A DNA stretch of 64,000 bases. Source: Naegleria lovaniensis (taxonomy: Eukaryota > Heterolobosea > Eutetramitea > Acrasida > Naegleriidae). The translations under genes and the position numbers were made by a program. Below, in pieces: positions 11,160 to 22,175 of the stretch (position 1 is the stretch's first letter; each line of letters opens with the position of its first letter). Below the pieces are notes generated by a model. That model saw only the letters and a list, made by a program, of their open reading frames with translations. It was not told where the DNA came from and did no database searches. The stretch lies in assembly GCF_003324165.1 (NCBI RefSeq), contig NW_025407876.1, forward strand, positions 95,371 to 159,370. Direction: 5' to 3'.

Positions 11160-11592
11160 TGGGTGATCCAATAAGAAATAATTCATCATCCTCTTACACG
11201 TGTAAATAATAAATTCATCATCATCATTTTCAAAATTAATTTTAATCGAACGAAAATGGCATTTGACAGGTCAATTATTCTAAATCAGAAGCCGAACCTG
11301 TCCGTCAGCGAATTCACAATACATTGACAATAAATACTAGTAAGTTTAGAAATATGAAATACCTAAACCATTCAAGTTGTCACGTATTTAAAACCATTTC
11401 GATCGTTCGGAATTGGCGACAGTTCTTTCAAGTCCGTTAAGGCAGTTACACCGTCATTTCAAATGTACCTAGACTTCCGTTGCTATAATGTGACACTGTG
11501 ATTTGATTAGTTGTTGTTGAAGAGTGGTCCATAAATGATCACACAAATGTGCCATCCATCAAACAAAATTCAATTCATTACAACAAAAAAAA
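11160..11592. other. Intergenic region, nothing recognised
   Basis: A 433-bp gap between two same-strand genes. A short open frame starting at 11535 overlaps the next gene in another frame and lacks coding character. I see no RNA gene. Confidence 0.4.
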
Positions 11593-12617
11593 ATGTTTCA
11601 ATCATCCTCATCATCGACTTGTATCCAAAATGTTCCGAAACGAGTGCCCCGAAATCATACAACAAATTCATCATCTCCAACGGTTCCCATGAAATTTGTA
11701 GTCATTTCCGATACACATTTATTACATGATTTATTAATCATACCAAATGGTGATGTATTGATTCATTGTGGGGATTTTACAAATTTGGGATTACCTGCGG
11801 AAGTGGAAATGTTTTTCAAGTTTTTAGTGGATCAGTGTGATTCAAAGTTTGAACATGTGATCATGATTGTGGGTAGGTGAGCGATCAGGTGTGAGCTGTT
11901 CCAATGCAATCCATTGACGAATTATATTCATGATGATGATGATTCTATTTCAATATGTATTTTTTTTATGAAAATGATGATATTCATGTCAATTTGAAAA
12001 ATAATGTTTTTGACATTATATTTCAATATATTTGAAAATGGATCATTTTTTCAAAATAATATTTCAATGTGCATGTTAATATATAATGACATGTATAACA
12101 AACAAAAGGAAATCACGAATGGGCACCTGATGTTGTGGTTGGTACAAAATTTAACACATTTTTCAGTCCAGAAAATCAGAAAAAACTTCATGCCAAATAT
12201 CATCTTCTTTTGGATGATACCATTACCATACAAGATAGAAACAAGAATCCCATCAAAATTCATGGTACTCGATATCGAGGAGCATGGGCCTTTCCAGTGT
12301 TTTTCAAAGATCAACGAAAAAAGACAACTTTTGAAATACCCAGCGACATTGACATTTTACTGACACATTTTCCATGTAATAAGAACAATATGGATGTTAT
12401 TTATGACGGAACTTCGAGAGGATCGGAAGAATTGACCACACTCCTCGAATCGACGAATTATTTCACAAATTTAAAAATTCACTGTTTTGGTCATAATCAT
12501 GACGGAAGAGGATTTTATTATGACACAACTCAAGATCGACTCTATATCAATGCAGTGTCAGTCATTGGTGATAAGAAAGACAAGATTGTGAAACCACCCT
12601 TTGTTTTTGAGTTTTGA
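11593..12617 (+). CDS. Metallophosphoesterase, MPPED/UPF0046 type, 2 exons
   Basis: Exons 11593-11872 and 12109-12617 join across a 236-bp intron in phase 1 to give 262 residues. The splice restores the motif GNHEW exactly, which fixes both junctions. All metallophosphoesterase motifs are present in order: DTH, GDFTN, GNHE, a THFP histidine, and GHNHDGRG near the C-terminus, so a dinuclear metal centre should be intact. The THFPCN and GHNH arrangement and length resemble the MPPED1/2 group, which hydrolyse phosphodiesters including cyclic nucleotides, weakly in some members. The first ~30 residues are Ser/Thr-rich; Met-33 (MKFVVISDTH) is an alternative start. The protein is probably cytosolic, and its substrate is unknown. 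Confidence 0.85.
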
Positions 12618-12794
12618 TTGTCTACGTGTGTGAATGATAATGATTCATACAATTCGCCCTTCCTATTTGAAAATTCAATTTTTTCTTTGTGAGCACACAA
12701 ACTCGCACAGTTTGGAACTTGAACAGAATTCTGATTTTCCAATTCTTTAAATTGTTGGATTTTGTGCTTTCGATTTAAATAAAAATTGAAAAAA

Positions 12795-15700
12795 ATGAGT
12801 AAACGAAATGCTGAGGAGGCTTTCTCGGTGCAGAACCATCATGCTCCAAATCAACTGCACCATGATGATGATGAAGATATATATACCCATCATCAAGAGG
12901 GAACGGCAGCAACAATGATGGAACACAAGAGTGGAGAATCCGAACATGATCGTTTCATTCCGTCCAGTAAAAGGGTGAAAGAAAATAATACATGTTTGGT
13001 TGCTCATACAACCAATGCTGATAATTGTAGTAGCAGCAACGCGATGAATGATGAGGATACGGCTGTAGATACTATGTTTTCGAAAATATCTCAGTCGATT
13101 GATCAGTACGAATTGGTGCTACGAAAAATTCGAGTATCACAGTCGGGCGTTGGCAATATCTTGTATAGAGATTTGAAACGACTCGGACAAGGTGCCATAT
13201 CTAAACTTAGGGAGGATTTGGAACGTTCTCATGGCAAGTTGGTTCAATTATTGAATGAACAAACACAATCGTCGAAAAAGAATGAAACAGAAATGAACCA
13301 ATCCGATGTGAATTATATTGACAAAAATTTGAATCAAGTTCTCCCACCCGATTTGTTGAGCTACATCTTTTCATTTTCATTGTTTTTTGACTTTATTCGA
13401 ATTTCTCACACATGTAAGCTCTGGAGAAATATTTGCCTCACCAAAGCTGAAGCTCTCACAGCCTTTGACATTTCAGACGATGTTTCTTTTATTAATGGAT
13501 TATTTTTATTCAACAGATTTATCGAATGGAGAATTGAGAATATTCGTCATGTTAGCATTTATGTGGATGTGTTTGCCAAGTGTGGCCACAAGTTCAATGC
13601 CGTGCGTAAAATAGACGCTTTCATTCAACACTCAAACATGGCTGGTTATCCAAATATTGAAAGAGTCAAAAAACTGTATACACGTCAGTTCACGTTCTTT
13701 GGCAATATCACGCTCCCAGGTATGTTGCAACGAAATTGAGTATCCACAAATAGGAGATGATTTTTTCATGAAAACGTTGAATACCAAATGGGACCTTTCT
13801 CATGCATGTATTCATCCATTTTTCAAATGATTCATTCATACTCTCCTTCAAATGGTAGGACTCGAGTTTTTACAATTTAAAAGCTTTAAAGATGCCATTA
13901 TCGACTTTTTCCACTTATCCATGTTCGGCCTGGCTCTCGTTGATACACTTCTGCCCATGTTAGATTTCACCAAGATTGATCGAATTCAACTCATTTCGAA
14001 CTTTAGATTACTTGCCTCGTTCATTCGATTTCAGCAAGATACAGATCCATCCAAAGCTGGAAGTAGAGAAAAAATCAAAACTTTCCTGACAAATATTAAT
14101 GATCATGTCAAGTATTTAATTTTAACTGCCAAAGACGATGACGAGTATGAAGAGGAAGAAGGAGAAGGAACTACAGAATCATCGCCTGACGAATTTCATT
14201 TGGCCTCTCTCGAAAAACTAACTGTAAAGGTTGGATCCTCAAAACTCTTCAAAATGTTGAAATTTAATCCTGCTAAACTCAAATCATGCACAATAGTGAA
14301 TTGGCTCGCAAAACATACAGTAGATGCATCTGAAATGTCAACCAAATCCGAAGAGGAAAGACTAGAAATTACAGAATTTCATTCCATGTTGGATCGACTC
14401 TGCAATGTTTCATGCTTGCGACTTGAATATGTGCCTTTCATATTCTTCAAATCTTATTCATTTGAAAAGTTCACAAATCTCAAATCACTCAAAGTATTAG
14501 AAATTGAAGGAGAAGTCATTGAACGATTAGCTCCAAAATTGACATCTCTCAAAGTTCAACGAATTTCCAACTTTACACCACAATGTAAGTATTTACAGAG
14601 AGTATTAGTCTTGTCAATATTTTAAATTTCTTACGTGCTTGATCATGATGCACACTGAACATTTCCACGATTGTTCTGAATCATCAATACCACAGTAATT
14701 GAAAATTGTACCAAGTTAAAACATTTAGTGCTTGGTTCACGATTTTTAGTAGACGTTGACATTCAAAAACTTAAAACGTTGAAAAAGTTGCACATTCTCA
14801 GTTCCCAAAAACACAAGCTCTCGAAATTTAAAATTGAGTCTCCAACCATCGAAGTATTTCTTTGTTATGCTGATATTCGATCACTTGAAGTCACTTGCCC
14901 AAATTTATATCGAATTCATTGTGCCAATTCATCACCTATTGAAGAGTTAACGATCAAGACCAACAAGCTTCAACATTTCACGGTAGAGGATACCACCATC
15001 AACTCCTTGTCCATACTCTCGTATCCCATCCCCAACCAAACAGCTGAGCAGGTTTCTCCACTGATTCGAGCTGCATTTTTAGATTATGTTCAAGTATGCA
15101 AGCAACTTGAGTGCCCCTATTTGAGATGCATCAGCATTTCAAACATGGAAGTGCTCAAAAATATGATTACACTTTCACAAACTCCATTACTCGTGAATAT
15201 TGTCGTTACTGAAACAATTCTTGACACATCATTGTTGATTCAAGCACTGAAAACGTTTCCCATTGAAACAATTTCCATTTCCAATTGTTCAACCACAGAA
15301 TGCACAGATAACTCTTTGATGGATTTGGACAGAGTGCAATTGAAAGAAATTCATGTCAAGGAATGTGATTTTGGTGTGTCCAAATTTATTGTGGAAGCAT
15401 TTTCTAAATTCGAAAATATTGATACACTTGCAATTCAAGATTGTTATTTGGATCCTGAGTTTGTGAGATCAATTTGTCAGCCTACAGAAAATGAGTGGAA
15501 AAATTTACAAAGTCTCGAAGTGGACATTTGTGCAAATTTATCTGGTGATGAATTGTGCACGTTATATTCAAATATTGAACATTATGAACATTTGAAAAAT
15601 TTATCACTCTTGATTTATCCAGATCGTGAAACGGAAAGTCTACACCATGCTAGATTTCCACAAACTTTGGAAATGTTCAACGGTACATTTAACACTCTTG

Positions 15701-16071
15701 AAATTGTTCCATCCAAGTCGGTCTCTTCGCCCAACGCTTGCCATTTGAAAACTCTCATTATTCAACCATGCCCTAGTTCCAAGTTTTTTAATGTGAATAG
15801 TTTATTTCAAGCATTGAATGATTTGTTTGTTGTTGGTGGTGACAAGGACGATGAAAATTCTTCAGAGCATAGTCCACTCTTTGAGTCACAGCTGGAGAAT
15901 ATTTTCACAGATGATGTTCATGAGTTGGATGTTGAGGCACCTCGAATGAGTTTGCTGACTCGTGTCATGAAGAACCTTCCTTCTTTGAGATATGTCTCAA
16001 AATCCTTCTTTATTGATGAACCTGTTGATTTGGTGTCATCAAGACCTGACATTAAATTCCAAGAAGATTAA
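12795..16071 (+). CDS. Large F-box/LRR protein, 3 exons
   Basis: Exons 12795-13719, 13859-14584 and 14696-16071 (introns 139 and 111 bp, both phase 1) encode 1008 residues. The junctions restore LPG-LEFLQF and FTPQ-LIENCTKL, which continue the LRR register. A His/Asp-rich N-terminus is followed by a helical region and an F-box from about residue 178 (LPPDLLSYIFSFSLFFDFI, then CKLWRNIC). The remaining ~780 residues are irregular LRRs, for example LKSLKVLEIEG and LKTLKKLHILSSQKH. The protein probably acts as an SCF substrate adaptor, a family-level inference. It converges with the aminomethyltransferase gene, and the two 3' ends are only about 110 bp apart. Confidence 0.78.
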
Positions 16072-16133
16072 TTCCTTTAAGAAGAAATAAACATGATCAA
16101 TGATGGTTGTTTTTCCTATTACATAAAACTCTC

Positions 16134-16148
16134 AATAAAACCTTTATT
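16134..16148. terminator. Overlapping opposite-strand polyadenylation signals
   Basis: AATAAA at 16134-16139 on the plus strand and TTTATT at 16143-16148 (AATAAA on the minus strand) lie three bases apart between the convergent F-box/LRR and aminomethyltransferase genes. The arrangement suggests the two transcripts end in overlapping 3' UTRs. Confidence 0.5.
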
Positions 16149-16181
16149 GATTTTCAAAAATTCCAAATTAAAAACAAAAGT

Positions 16182-17543
16182 CTACTTGGCATATCGAGTT
16201 GGAACAAAAGGCATCTTGGTAATCTTTGCAACTTGCAAAGTATTTCTAATTTGAATTCCAAATTCAGTTCCCTCTTTGGCGTATTCACTTTTAATGTAAC
16301 CCATACCAATTGGGTGATTCAAAATTGGGCTCAAAGTACCGCTTGTCACATAACCAATTTCTTCACCAGTTTTCAAGTCCTTGAATTTGTAACCTTCACG
16401 AGCAATGACTGCTGTCTTTCCAGTTCCAACAAGCTCTTGACCATATGAAAAGCCAACTCTCAACTTTTCTACACCTGACTCGAGTTGCTTCTTAATGACT
16501 TGTGCACCTGGGAAACCACCTTCTTCACGACGACGTTTAGCAATTGTGAAGTTTAAGGCTGCCTCAATTGGAGTGATTTGAGGTGTCATATCATGACCCA
16601 TGAGACACAAACCAGCCTCCAAACGCAAAGTATCTCTGCAGCCGAGACCAGCCAATCGAACAAGAGGTTCACTTCCACCAACTTGCAACAAGGCTCTAGA
16701 CAAGTCAACAGCGGCTTCATCAGGAACAGAAATTTCAAAACCGTCCTCACCTGTATAACCACATCTGGAAACTTGAACAGAGAAGGATGGCTTTTTACTG
16801 CCAGGTACTACTACAACTTCATCTGAGCATGTCATGAATTTGAGATTTTTAACTCTGTCTCTTGCTTCATCGTTGGCGAGCAATGGTAATAATGCCTCAA
16901 CGGCCTTTGGTCCCTGAAGAGCAATCAAACTCTTTCCTGGAATCATGCTAATTTGCAAATCAGATTCTGAGAATGTCTTTCCAGTTCTATCACATTTGAG
17001 ATTTTTCAATTGATTTTGTAAATGTGCCATGTCACTCTCCACACAAGCAGCATTAATCACCACATAAAAATCAAAATTTCCGTTACTCTCTCCTTTTTTA
17101 GTGATCATCAAATCATCCAAAATTCCACCATTTTCATTTGTGAATTGGGTGAGACGTGCCTGACCAATTTTGAGTTGAATGATATTGGCAGGTGTGACTT
17201 TTTCGAGAAATTCTTGAGCATCGGCACCAGTAATCTTGACTTGACCCATATGAGAGACATCAAACAAGGCAGCAGAATTTCTGCATTGTAAATGTTCTCT
17301 CTTGAGAGCGTCTTTAAATTTGCTCAATTGATACATGACTGGCATTTTGTAACCGGCGAATGGGACAAATGTAGCCTCATGTTCAGCATGGAAATCATAG
17401 AGAGAGGTCTTTTTCAAGGCTTCCGATGAATCCATTCTTACGGTTTCATGATGGAAGGAACGTTGTTGAAGAGCCACATTTGGAGAGGCAATAATCTTGT
17501 TACAATTGGAGGAGATTCTTCTAGAAGAAGTAATACGGAACAT
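16182..17543 (-). CDS. gcvT: Aminomethyltransferase, glycine cleavage T-protein, mitochondrial
   Basis: Single exon of 453 residues from ATG 17543. It matches the T-protein along its length: the start of the fold at KKTSLYDFHAEHEA with the FAGYKMPVMY segment, the CRNSAALFDVSHMGQ motif, the tetrahydrofolate-site region with the SRCGYTGEDGFEI signature, and the GLGCRDTLRLEAGLCLMGHDM motif. The N-terminus (MFRITSSRRISSNCNK) is rich in Arg/Ser with no acidic residues, as expected for a mitochondrial targeting peptide. The enzyme transfers the aminomethyl carbon from H-protein lipoate to tetrahydrofolate in glycine breakdown. No other glycine cleavage genes are nearby. Confidence 0.96.
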   Translation of the reverse strand: MFRITSSRRISSNCNKIIASPNVALQQRSFHHETVRMDSSEALKKTSLYDFHAEHEATFVPFAGYKMPVMYQLSKFKDALKREHLQCRNSAALFDVSHMGQVKITGADAQEFLEKVTPANIIQLKIGQARLTQFTNENGGILDDLMITKKGESNGNFDFYVVINAACVESDMAHLQNQLKNLKCDRTGKTFSESDLQISMIPGKSLIALQGPKAVEALLPLLANDEARDRVKNLKFMTCSDEVVVVPGSKKPSFSVQVSRCGYTGEDGFEISVPDEAAVDLSRALLQVGGSEPLVRLAGLGCRDTLRLEAGLCLMGHDMTPQITPIEAALNFTIAKRRREEGGFPGAQVIKKQLESGVEKLRVGFSYGQELVGTGKTAVIAREGYKFKDLKTGEEIGYVTSGTLSPILNHPIGMGYIKSEYAKEGTEFGIQIRNTLQVAKITKMPFVPTRYAK

Positions 17544-17735
17544 GTTGTAGCTATATTTTGGAAGATGATGATATGAAATATATAATTATGAGATCGAGTG
17601 GCTTGATGATATTCAGCTATTGATGATTTCTGCTGATGATCAACGCTGAAGCAAATCAAAATTTTTTTGGTAGTTTTGTACTTTACAACATTTTGTGTTG
17701 GAGGACTGGCGTTTTGGGAAAGTAAGAAATATGTA

Positions 17736-19135
17736 TTAAAGGATCATTATTTCGTCGTCTGCCAGAGCAGAATCGTCAACGTGTTTTTTGATTACAATTG
17801 CTAGCAAGGGCATACCGTCGTCTGATGTGATCTTACAAGCTTTAAAAGTTGAAATATCCAAATGTTCGCCAATGTACTCAGTGACCACAATAGGCCTGGA
17901 TTCCATTTGGCTAAGTTGTGTAAATGCAGAGTCTCCAATATCCAAAGTTTTTGCCATTCTTTGAAACAGAGCTGAAGCATTGGGTAGAGGATTAATTTTG
18001 AATGTGATCGTCAAATGTCTGTTTCTTGGTGTTGGTTTGTTAATAGTCATGTCTAAATGCTGTGTTAATCTATAAAAGATGGCAAGATGAGTTTGATTTT
18101 CATAATGTAAGGGTGAAAACAAATGCTCTGCTTGATGTTGTTGTGGGATATTTTGCAACTCTGTCGATGGACGATTGGAAATACCATCATTGCTCTTTTG
18201 GGCAAAGATAAGTCTGTGTTGATCTTCTGGTAGTGGTTCTTGAATAGAATCTCGTTTTACCTTGTTCTCCAATTGTTCTGAGCCAACGACTTTTTCTGAT
18301 TGAACTGGATCCCGTTGCAAACTATTGTCGGCAAGTGTGGTTGTTGAGGAGACAACAATTGGTGTAGTAATTTTGGATCCGTTTGTTTTTTTGCTAGCAA
18401 TGTAAGTTCTTAACGCTTGCACATCTTCGTCAGTCATGACATTATTTTGGTGAGCAGGTGGAGTAGCTCCAACGTCGTCGGTTTCTGCATCTCTGATTGA
18501 GAGTTTTCGTTTCTTACAACCTAATTGTTCATCACCAGCTATGCAAGAACGAGCTACATCTGCTGACTCCACATGATGATCACTTTGCTTGTGTTCTTTG
18601 GAGTGGAGTTTTCTTTTTAAATGGTTTTCCTTTGCTCCATTCTCATCAACCACTGCTATGGACTTTGGAATGGCAACTTCGCCACTAATGTAAGGATCAT
18701 CCACTTCCACGTTCACAATCTCATGTCCTGAAACTTGAACCCAATCTCTAACACGAAGGGTTACTGACACTGCTCTAAATACAGCATCTCCGTTGAGCAT
18801 ATCCCTAGCAAACAGAACAAAGGGATTCTCCTTCAATACCTCTCCAATGATGTTTGAAGTGGTAGGATTAATTGGTAGGTCAAGGAAAAAACCTCCCGTT
18901 ACTACTTTGCTTACACTCTTATCTTGAAGTATTTGATCACCTTCCTTCTCAGGTTTGTAGGCGTTTAATATTTTGGAAATAATTCCTGTTTGCTTTCCCT
19001 TTCTGATCTCTCTTGAGATTTCTTGGCCTTAAAAAAAATTTTTCTAATAAACCTAGTTCCTAATGTACTAAACTTACGAAATAAAACCGTAAACCTGATG
19101 GTGTTAAAGGTTATAGGTCTTGGAGGGTTTGGCAT
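17736..19135 (-). CDS. Unknown protein, 2 exons
   Basis: The frame opens at 19027 without a credible ATG downstream before 18836 (a TTG). A 58-bp first exon 19078-19135 beginning ATG (MPNPPRPITFNTI) joins 17736-19027 across a 50-bp GTAAGT...AAG intron in phase 1, giving 449 residues. I do not recognise a family. The N-terminal ~150 residues look folded (FFLDLPINPTTSNIIGEVL, then LFARDMLNGDAVFRAVSVTL). A long polar middle follows, with a Lys/Arg-rich patch GCKKRKLS that could be a nuclear-localisation signal, and a second folded region starts near HLTITFKINPLP. No membrane segment or signal peptide is visible. The first exon is an inference from frame and splice consensus. Confidence 0.55.
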
Positions 19136-19236
19136 TGCGTATTTTTTTTTTACAGGTTTCAAGGGTGGCGGGAAAATACCCGTTTTCCCATATTCAATTT
19201 AATTCACGAACAATAATTGATTTCTTTCACAAATTT

Positions 19237-21147
19237 TCACTCATGACAACAACTTCTCATCTTGTACGTAATCAGAGGTCTCAAAATTGCCACCACCTCA
19301 ATCACTCCAAAATGTTCCAAATCAGAAATTACTGTATCAATATCCTTGTACGCTGCAGGTTGTTCCTCAAACAGCAAAGTCTTGTCTTCACAAATGACTC
19401 GGGAACCTAGATCTGTAGTAGTGAATGATTGAATACTTTCCCTACTGCCACTACTACTACTACTGCTAGACATCATTCCCACTGATTTTGAACGTTTCCA
19501 TTTTCTACCAGCGCCGTGAGCAGCACTGAAATTGCATCGAATTTGACTTGCTAAATCTTCGGATCGTCCTCGAACGAGATAGGAAAAGGAACCTCGTGAA
19601 CCGGGAATGACAAAATACCCTTCATCGGTTGGAGCTGCCCCTTTTCTGTGAATGAATAAAGTTTCATCTGCAATACGCTTTTCAACGACGTTGTTGTGAC
19701 AAATGTCAAGAATTTGTTGACCTGTTCCATTTAAGCATGTTAAAAATTTTCTTGCAATGAGACCTCGATTGGCACGGGCCCATCTGCATGCATTGTCGTG
19801 ATGTTTCAAGTAGTATTGTGCATCAGGAGAGTCAGCCAGTAATCCCTCATTTCCAAACTTTTTTTCATGTTCTTCCAAAATGTGATCGCCGAGAGAACGA
19901 CTTCCACTGTGAACCATCAAGTAACAACAATCTTCAGTAAGGCCTAATTCCTGATGGAAAATTTGTGAATTGCATACTTTTTCAATGATTTGTAATTCTG
20001 CAAAGTGATTCCCGCCACCGACTGTTCCTAATTGTCGAATGGCAAATTCGAGAGCCTTATTTTCATAGGTATGAGTGTGTTGTGAAGTCCAAGTCTGCTG
20101 TGGTTGTTGCTCTTGTGATACTTCTTCTTTCTCAAGTTGCTCGAGTTCTTCCAGAGAAGGTGTCACATCTGCCAAACTTCCCAAATCCACTTGGAAATAT
20201 TTTAAATAACGTTCAATAAAATCAGAAGCTTGTTGATCGTCCACTAATGGTTCATGTTGAGTCTCACTGGAAAGTTCTTCATCTTCTACTTCGTGTTGTT
20301 GATCTGCTTGAATTGATTGTTGACTTGTTGGTAGTCCACTTTCATCAAATAATTGCTTCTCAATATCGAGAACTGGTCTCGTTTCGTCGCCAGTAATTCC
20401 TCCTCTTTCCAAACCATGTAATCGTTTCACCCATTTCTCAACTTGTTTCACACCAGTGAGAGATGACAAATTAGTCTTGTACAAACTCATGCCACAACCA
20501 ATATCATTTCCAACCAATGGAGGATAAATATAATGTTGAGTAGCAATGGCAGCACCTACTGGGAATGTCTTTCCAGGATGAAGGTCAGGTTCACCCACTA
20601 GACGACGAGCTCCTTTGAGAGTTCGAGCTGTTTCTTGAAGTTGCTTGATCGCTCCATCATCGAGCCAACTGTCTTTGATGAGAATGGTCACTTCGGGAGG
20701 TGGGGTTGTGCTTTCTGAGAATTGCTGTTGTTGCTGAGGTGTTGATTGTTGGAGTTGCTGAGTAGTAGCTTCTACCTTTCCTTGAAATTTTTGTTTTTCA
20801 TTGATTGAAAAGACAAAGAAAAGATCATCTGATGGTTTGGCAGTTCCCAAAGTGATTCCTGAACTATTCGATTGATTTCTTCTTGTATCAATAAATTCCG
20901 AAATTAAATTTTCAAAATGAGTGGGGTTTGTCAATTCTTGACCAGTTTTTCCATTATAAATTGCAACAATTTTCTTTTTCAAATTTAACTTGGATTTTGC
21001 CATCTTTCCAAACTCATCCAAATTTGGAATTTTACTCGAATCCATCATGATAAATTTTTCATCTTTGATTTTCGCATTGTCAGCAATTCGAACTCGGAAT
21101 TGAATTGATGATGAACTCGCGGTATCGGAGGAAGATGTCGAAGGCAT
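19237..21147 (-). CDS. RtcB-family RNA ligase with N-terminal extension
   Basis: ATG at 21147 (the frame upstream has only a TTG) gives 636 residues. The RtcB core is clear: LHPGKTFPVGAAIAT, DIGCGMSLYKT near residue 215, GTVGGGNHFAELQ near 375, VHSGSRSLGDH near 410 and FIHRKGAAPTDEG near 499. The Cys and His residues that bind two metals in RtcB are therefore present, and the later SAAHGAGR segment matches the conserved GMP-linked-histidine region in general layout. DIGCGM and SRSLGDHIL resemble the bacterial release-factor-H-coupled RtcB subgroup more than canonical archaeal/animal RtcB (DINCGVR). The first ~120 residues form an extra domain with a PB1/ubiquitin-like look, and an acidic Gln-rich insert of ~80 residues splits the core. 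Likely activity is GTP-dependent RNA 3'-phosphate ligation or end healing; substrate unknown. Confidence 0.85.
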   Translation of the reverse strand: MPSTSSSDTASSSSIQFRVRIADNAKIKDEKFIMMDSSKIPNLDEFGKMAKSKLNLKKKIVAIYNGKTGQELTNPTHFENLISEFIDTRRNQSNSSGITLGTAKPSDDLFFVFSINEKQKFQGKVEATTQQLQQSTPQQQQQFSESTTPPPEVTILIKDSWLDDGAIKQLQETARTLKGARRLVGEPDLHPGKTFPVGAAIATQHYIYPPLVGNDIGCGMSLYKTNLSSLTGVKQVEKWVKRLHGLERGGITGDETRPVLDIEKQLFDESGLPTSQQSIQADQQHEVEDEELSSETQHEPLVDDQQASDFIERYLKYFQVDLGSLADVTPSLEELEQLEKEEVSQEQQPQQTWTSQHTHTYENKALEFAIRQLGTVGGGNHFAELQIIEKVCNSQIFHQELGLTEDCCYLMVHSGSRSLGDHILEEHEKKFGNEGLLADSPDAQYYLKHHDNACRWARANRGLIARKFLTCLNGTGQQILDICHNNVVEKRIADETLFIHRKGAAPTDEGYFVIPGSRGSFSYLVRGRSEDLASQIRCNFSAAHGAGRKWKRSKSVGMMSSSSSSSGSRESIQSFTTTDLGSRVICEDKTLLFEEQPAAYKDIDTVISDLEHFGVIEVVAILRPLITYKMRSCCHE

Positions 21148-21383
21148 TTTTTTTTGGTTGTGAAATTCCAACTTGAAGTTGTTTTAGTTTTGAATGTTGG
21201 CAAGCAATTTCAAATTGGAGTTTGAAATTTAAGGAACGTGTGTTGCAATTCTGCTGTGGTATATTGTATGGGGAAATAGTTCATTATTCTTGAACCATTG
21301 TTGACTGCACCACCATCTGGCATTTGACATGTTTAGTAATTTCACATTTTAAGGCAACCTCTTGCACTCTCAAAAAAAACGAA

Positions 21384-21785
21384 ATGAATTTTAACTTTTC
21401 CAGTTCTGGTAGCAGCAGCAGTGGAGGAAGTTTCAATCTTCCAAGCAGCAGCAGCAACACCAATCCACAAATTCCTTCTTCTCAACCAACACCTCCTGGA
21501 ATTCGTTCCTCCAATGTTGGTCATGATGATGTCCATCCTCAAATCAATCCTCCAATTCATATTCCTTCCTCAATCAGTGATGAAGGATCCAGCGGTAGTA
21601 GTGGTAGTCAGGTGGGTCCTCATGATCCCATGTTTTCAGGAACGCATCGACCTTCGGAACAGCATCCTCATTTTGATCCCGTATATCCTCATAATCCAAT
21701 GGGAGATCCTATACCAGATCATCAGAGAGTACCCCATGATTTGGGAAATGAGGACAACATGATGGAAGGACATCACGAGCAATAA
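21384..21785 (+). CDS. Small Ser/Pro/His-rich low-complexity protein
   Basis: A 133-residue frame from ATG 21384, preceded in frame only by a TTG. It is almost entirely Ser, Gly, Asn, Pro and His (SSSGSSSSGGSFN; HPHFDPVYPHNP) with an acidic end. There is no signal peptide, membrane segment or domain. Composition is like other disordered proteins in this window. It could be a genuine small gene divergent from the RtcB gene or chance retention of a frame; the clean low-complexity pattern with few rare residues favours a real gene. Confidence 0.5.
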   Translation: MNFNFSSSGSSSSGGSFNLPSSSSNTNPQIPSSQPTPPGIRSSNVGHDDVHPQINPPIHIPSSISDEGSSGSSGSQVGPHDPMFSGTHRPSEQHPHFDPVYPHNPMGDPIPDHQRVPHDLGNEDNMMEGHHEQ

Positions 21786-22175
21786 AAGAGTTGTTTGGAC
21801 AGAAATAATAGCTTTGTGGTTCGAGTGGGATCTAGACTTTTGCTTACAACAAGAGGATTCGCTGTTCTGGAATTGTTCCCGAAATTATTCGTGGATAGAT
21901 TGTTTTATTAATTTCTTATTCCTTGCTTTCGTCTATTTCTTGTTGGTGTGTTGGAAATGATTCATTTGGCATTGAAAATTCCAATGTACAAACCTTTGCC
22001 AAAACAATTTTGTAAATGCCATGAATGAGATTTTTTCACTCCCAACTCCGGCCAATTAGAACTGCACGTCTAGACTCTTTCATGAACTCCTTGTAATGAT
22101 TCTGTTCTGTTCATAGAACAACCTTCAAGAATCCTCAGGAAATCTTTGCAGCATCTGATTCCTTATCGAAAAAAA
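21786..22175. other. Intergenic region, nothing recognised
   Basis: A 390-bp gap between two plus-strand small genes. It should hold the 3' UTR of the first and promoter of the second. No RNA gene or coding exon was seen. Confidence 0.4.

Noticed and set aside
11535-11729. Frame overlapping the 5' end of the metallophosphoesterase
   Set aside because: It lies in another frame of a gene with clear motifs and lacks protein-like composition.
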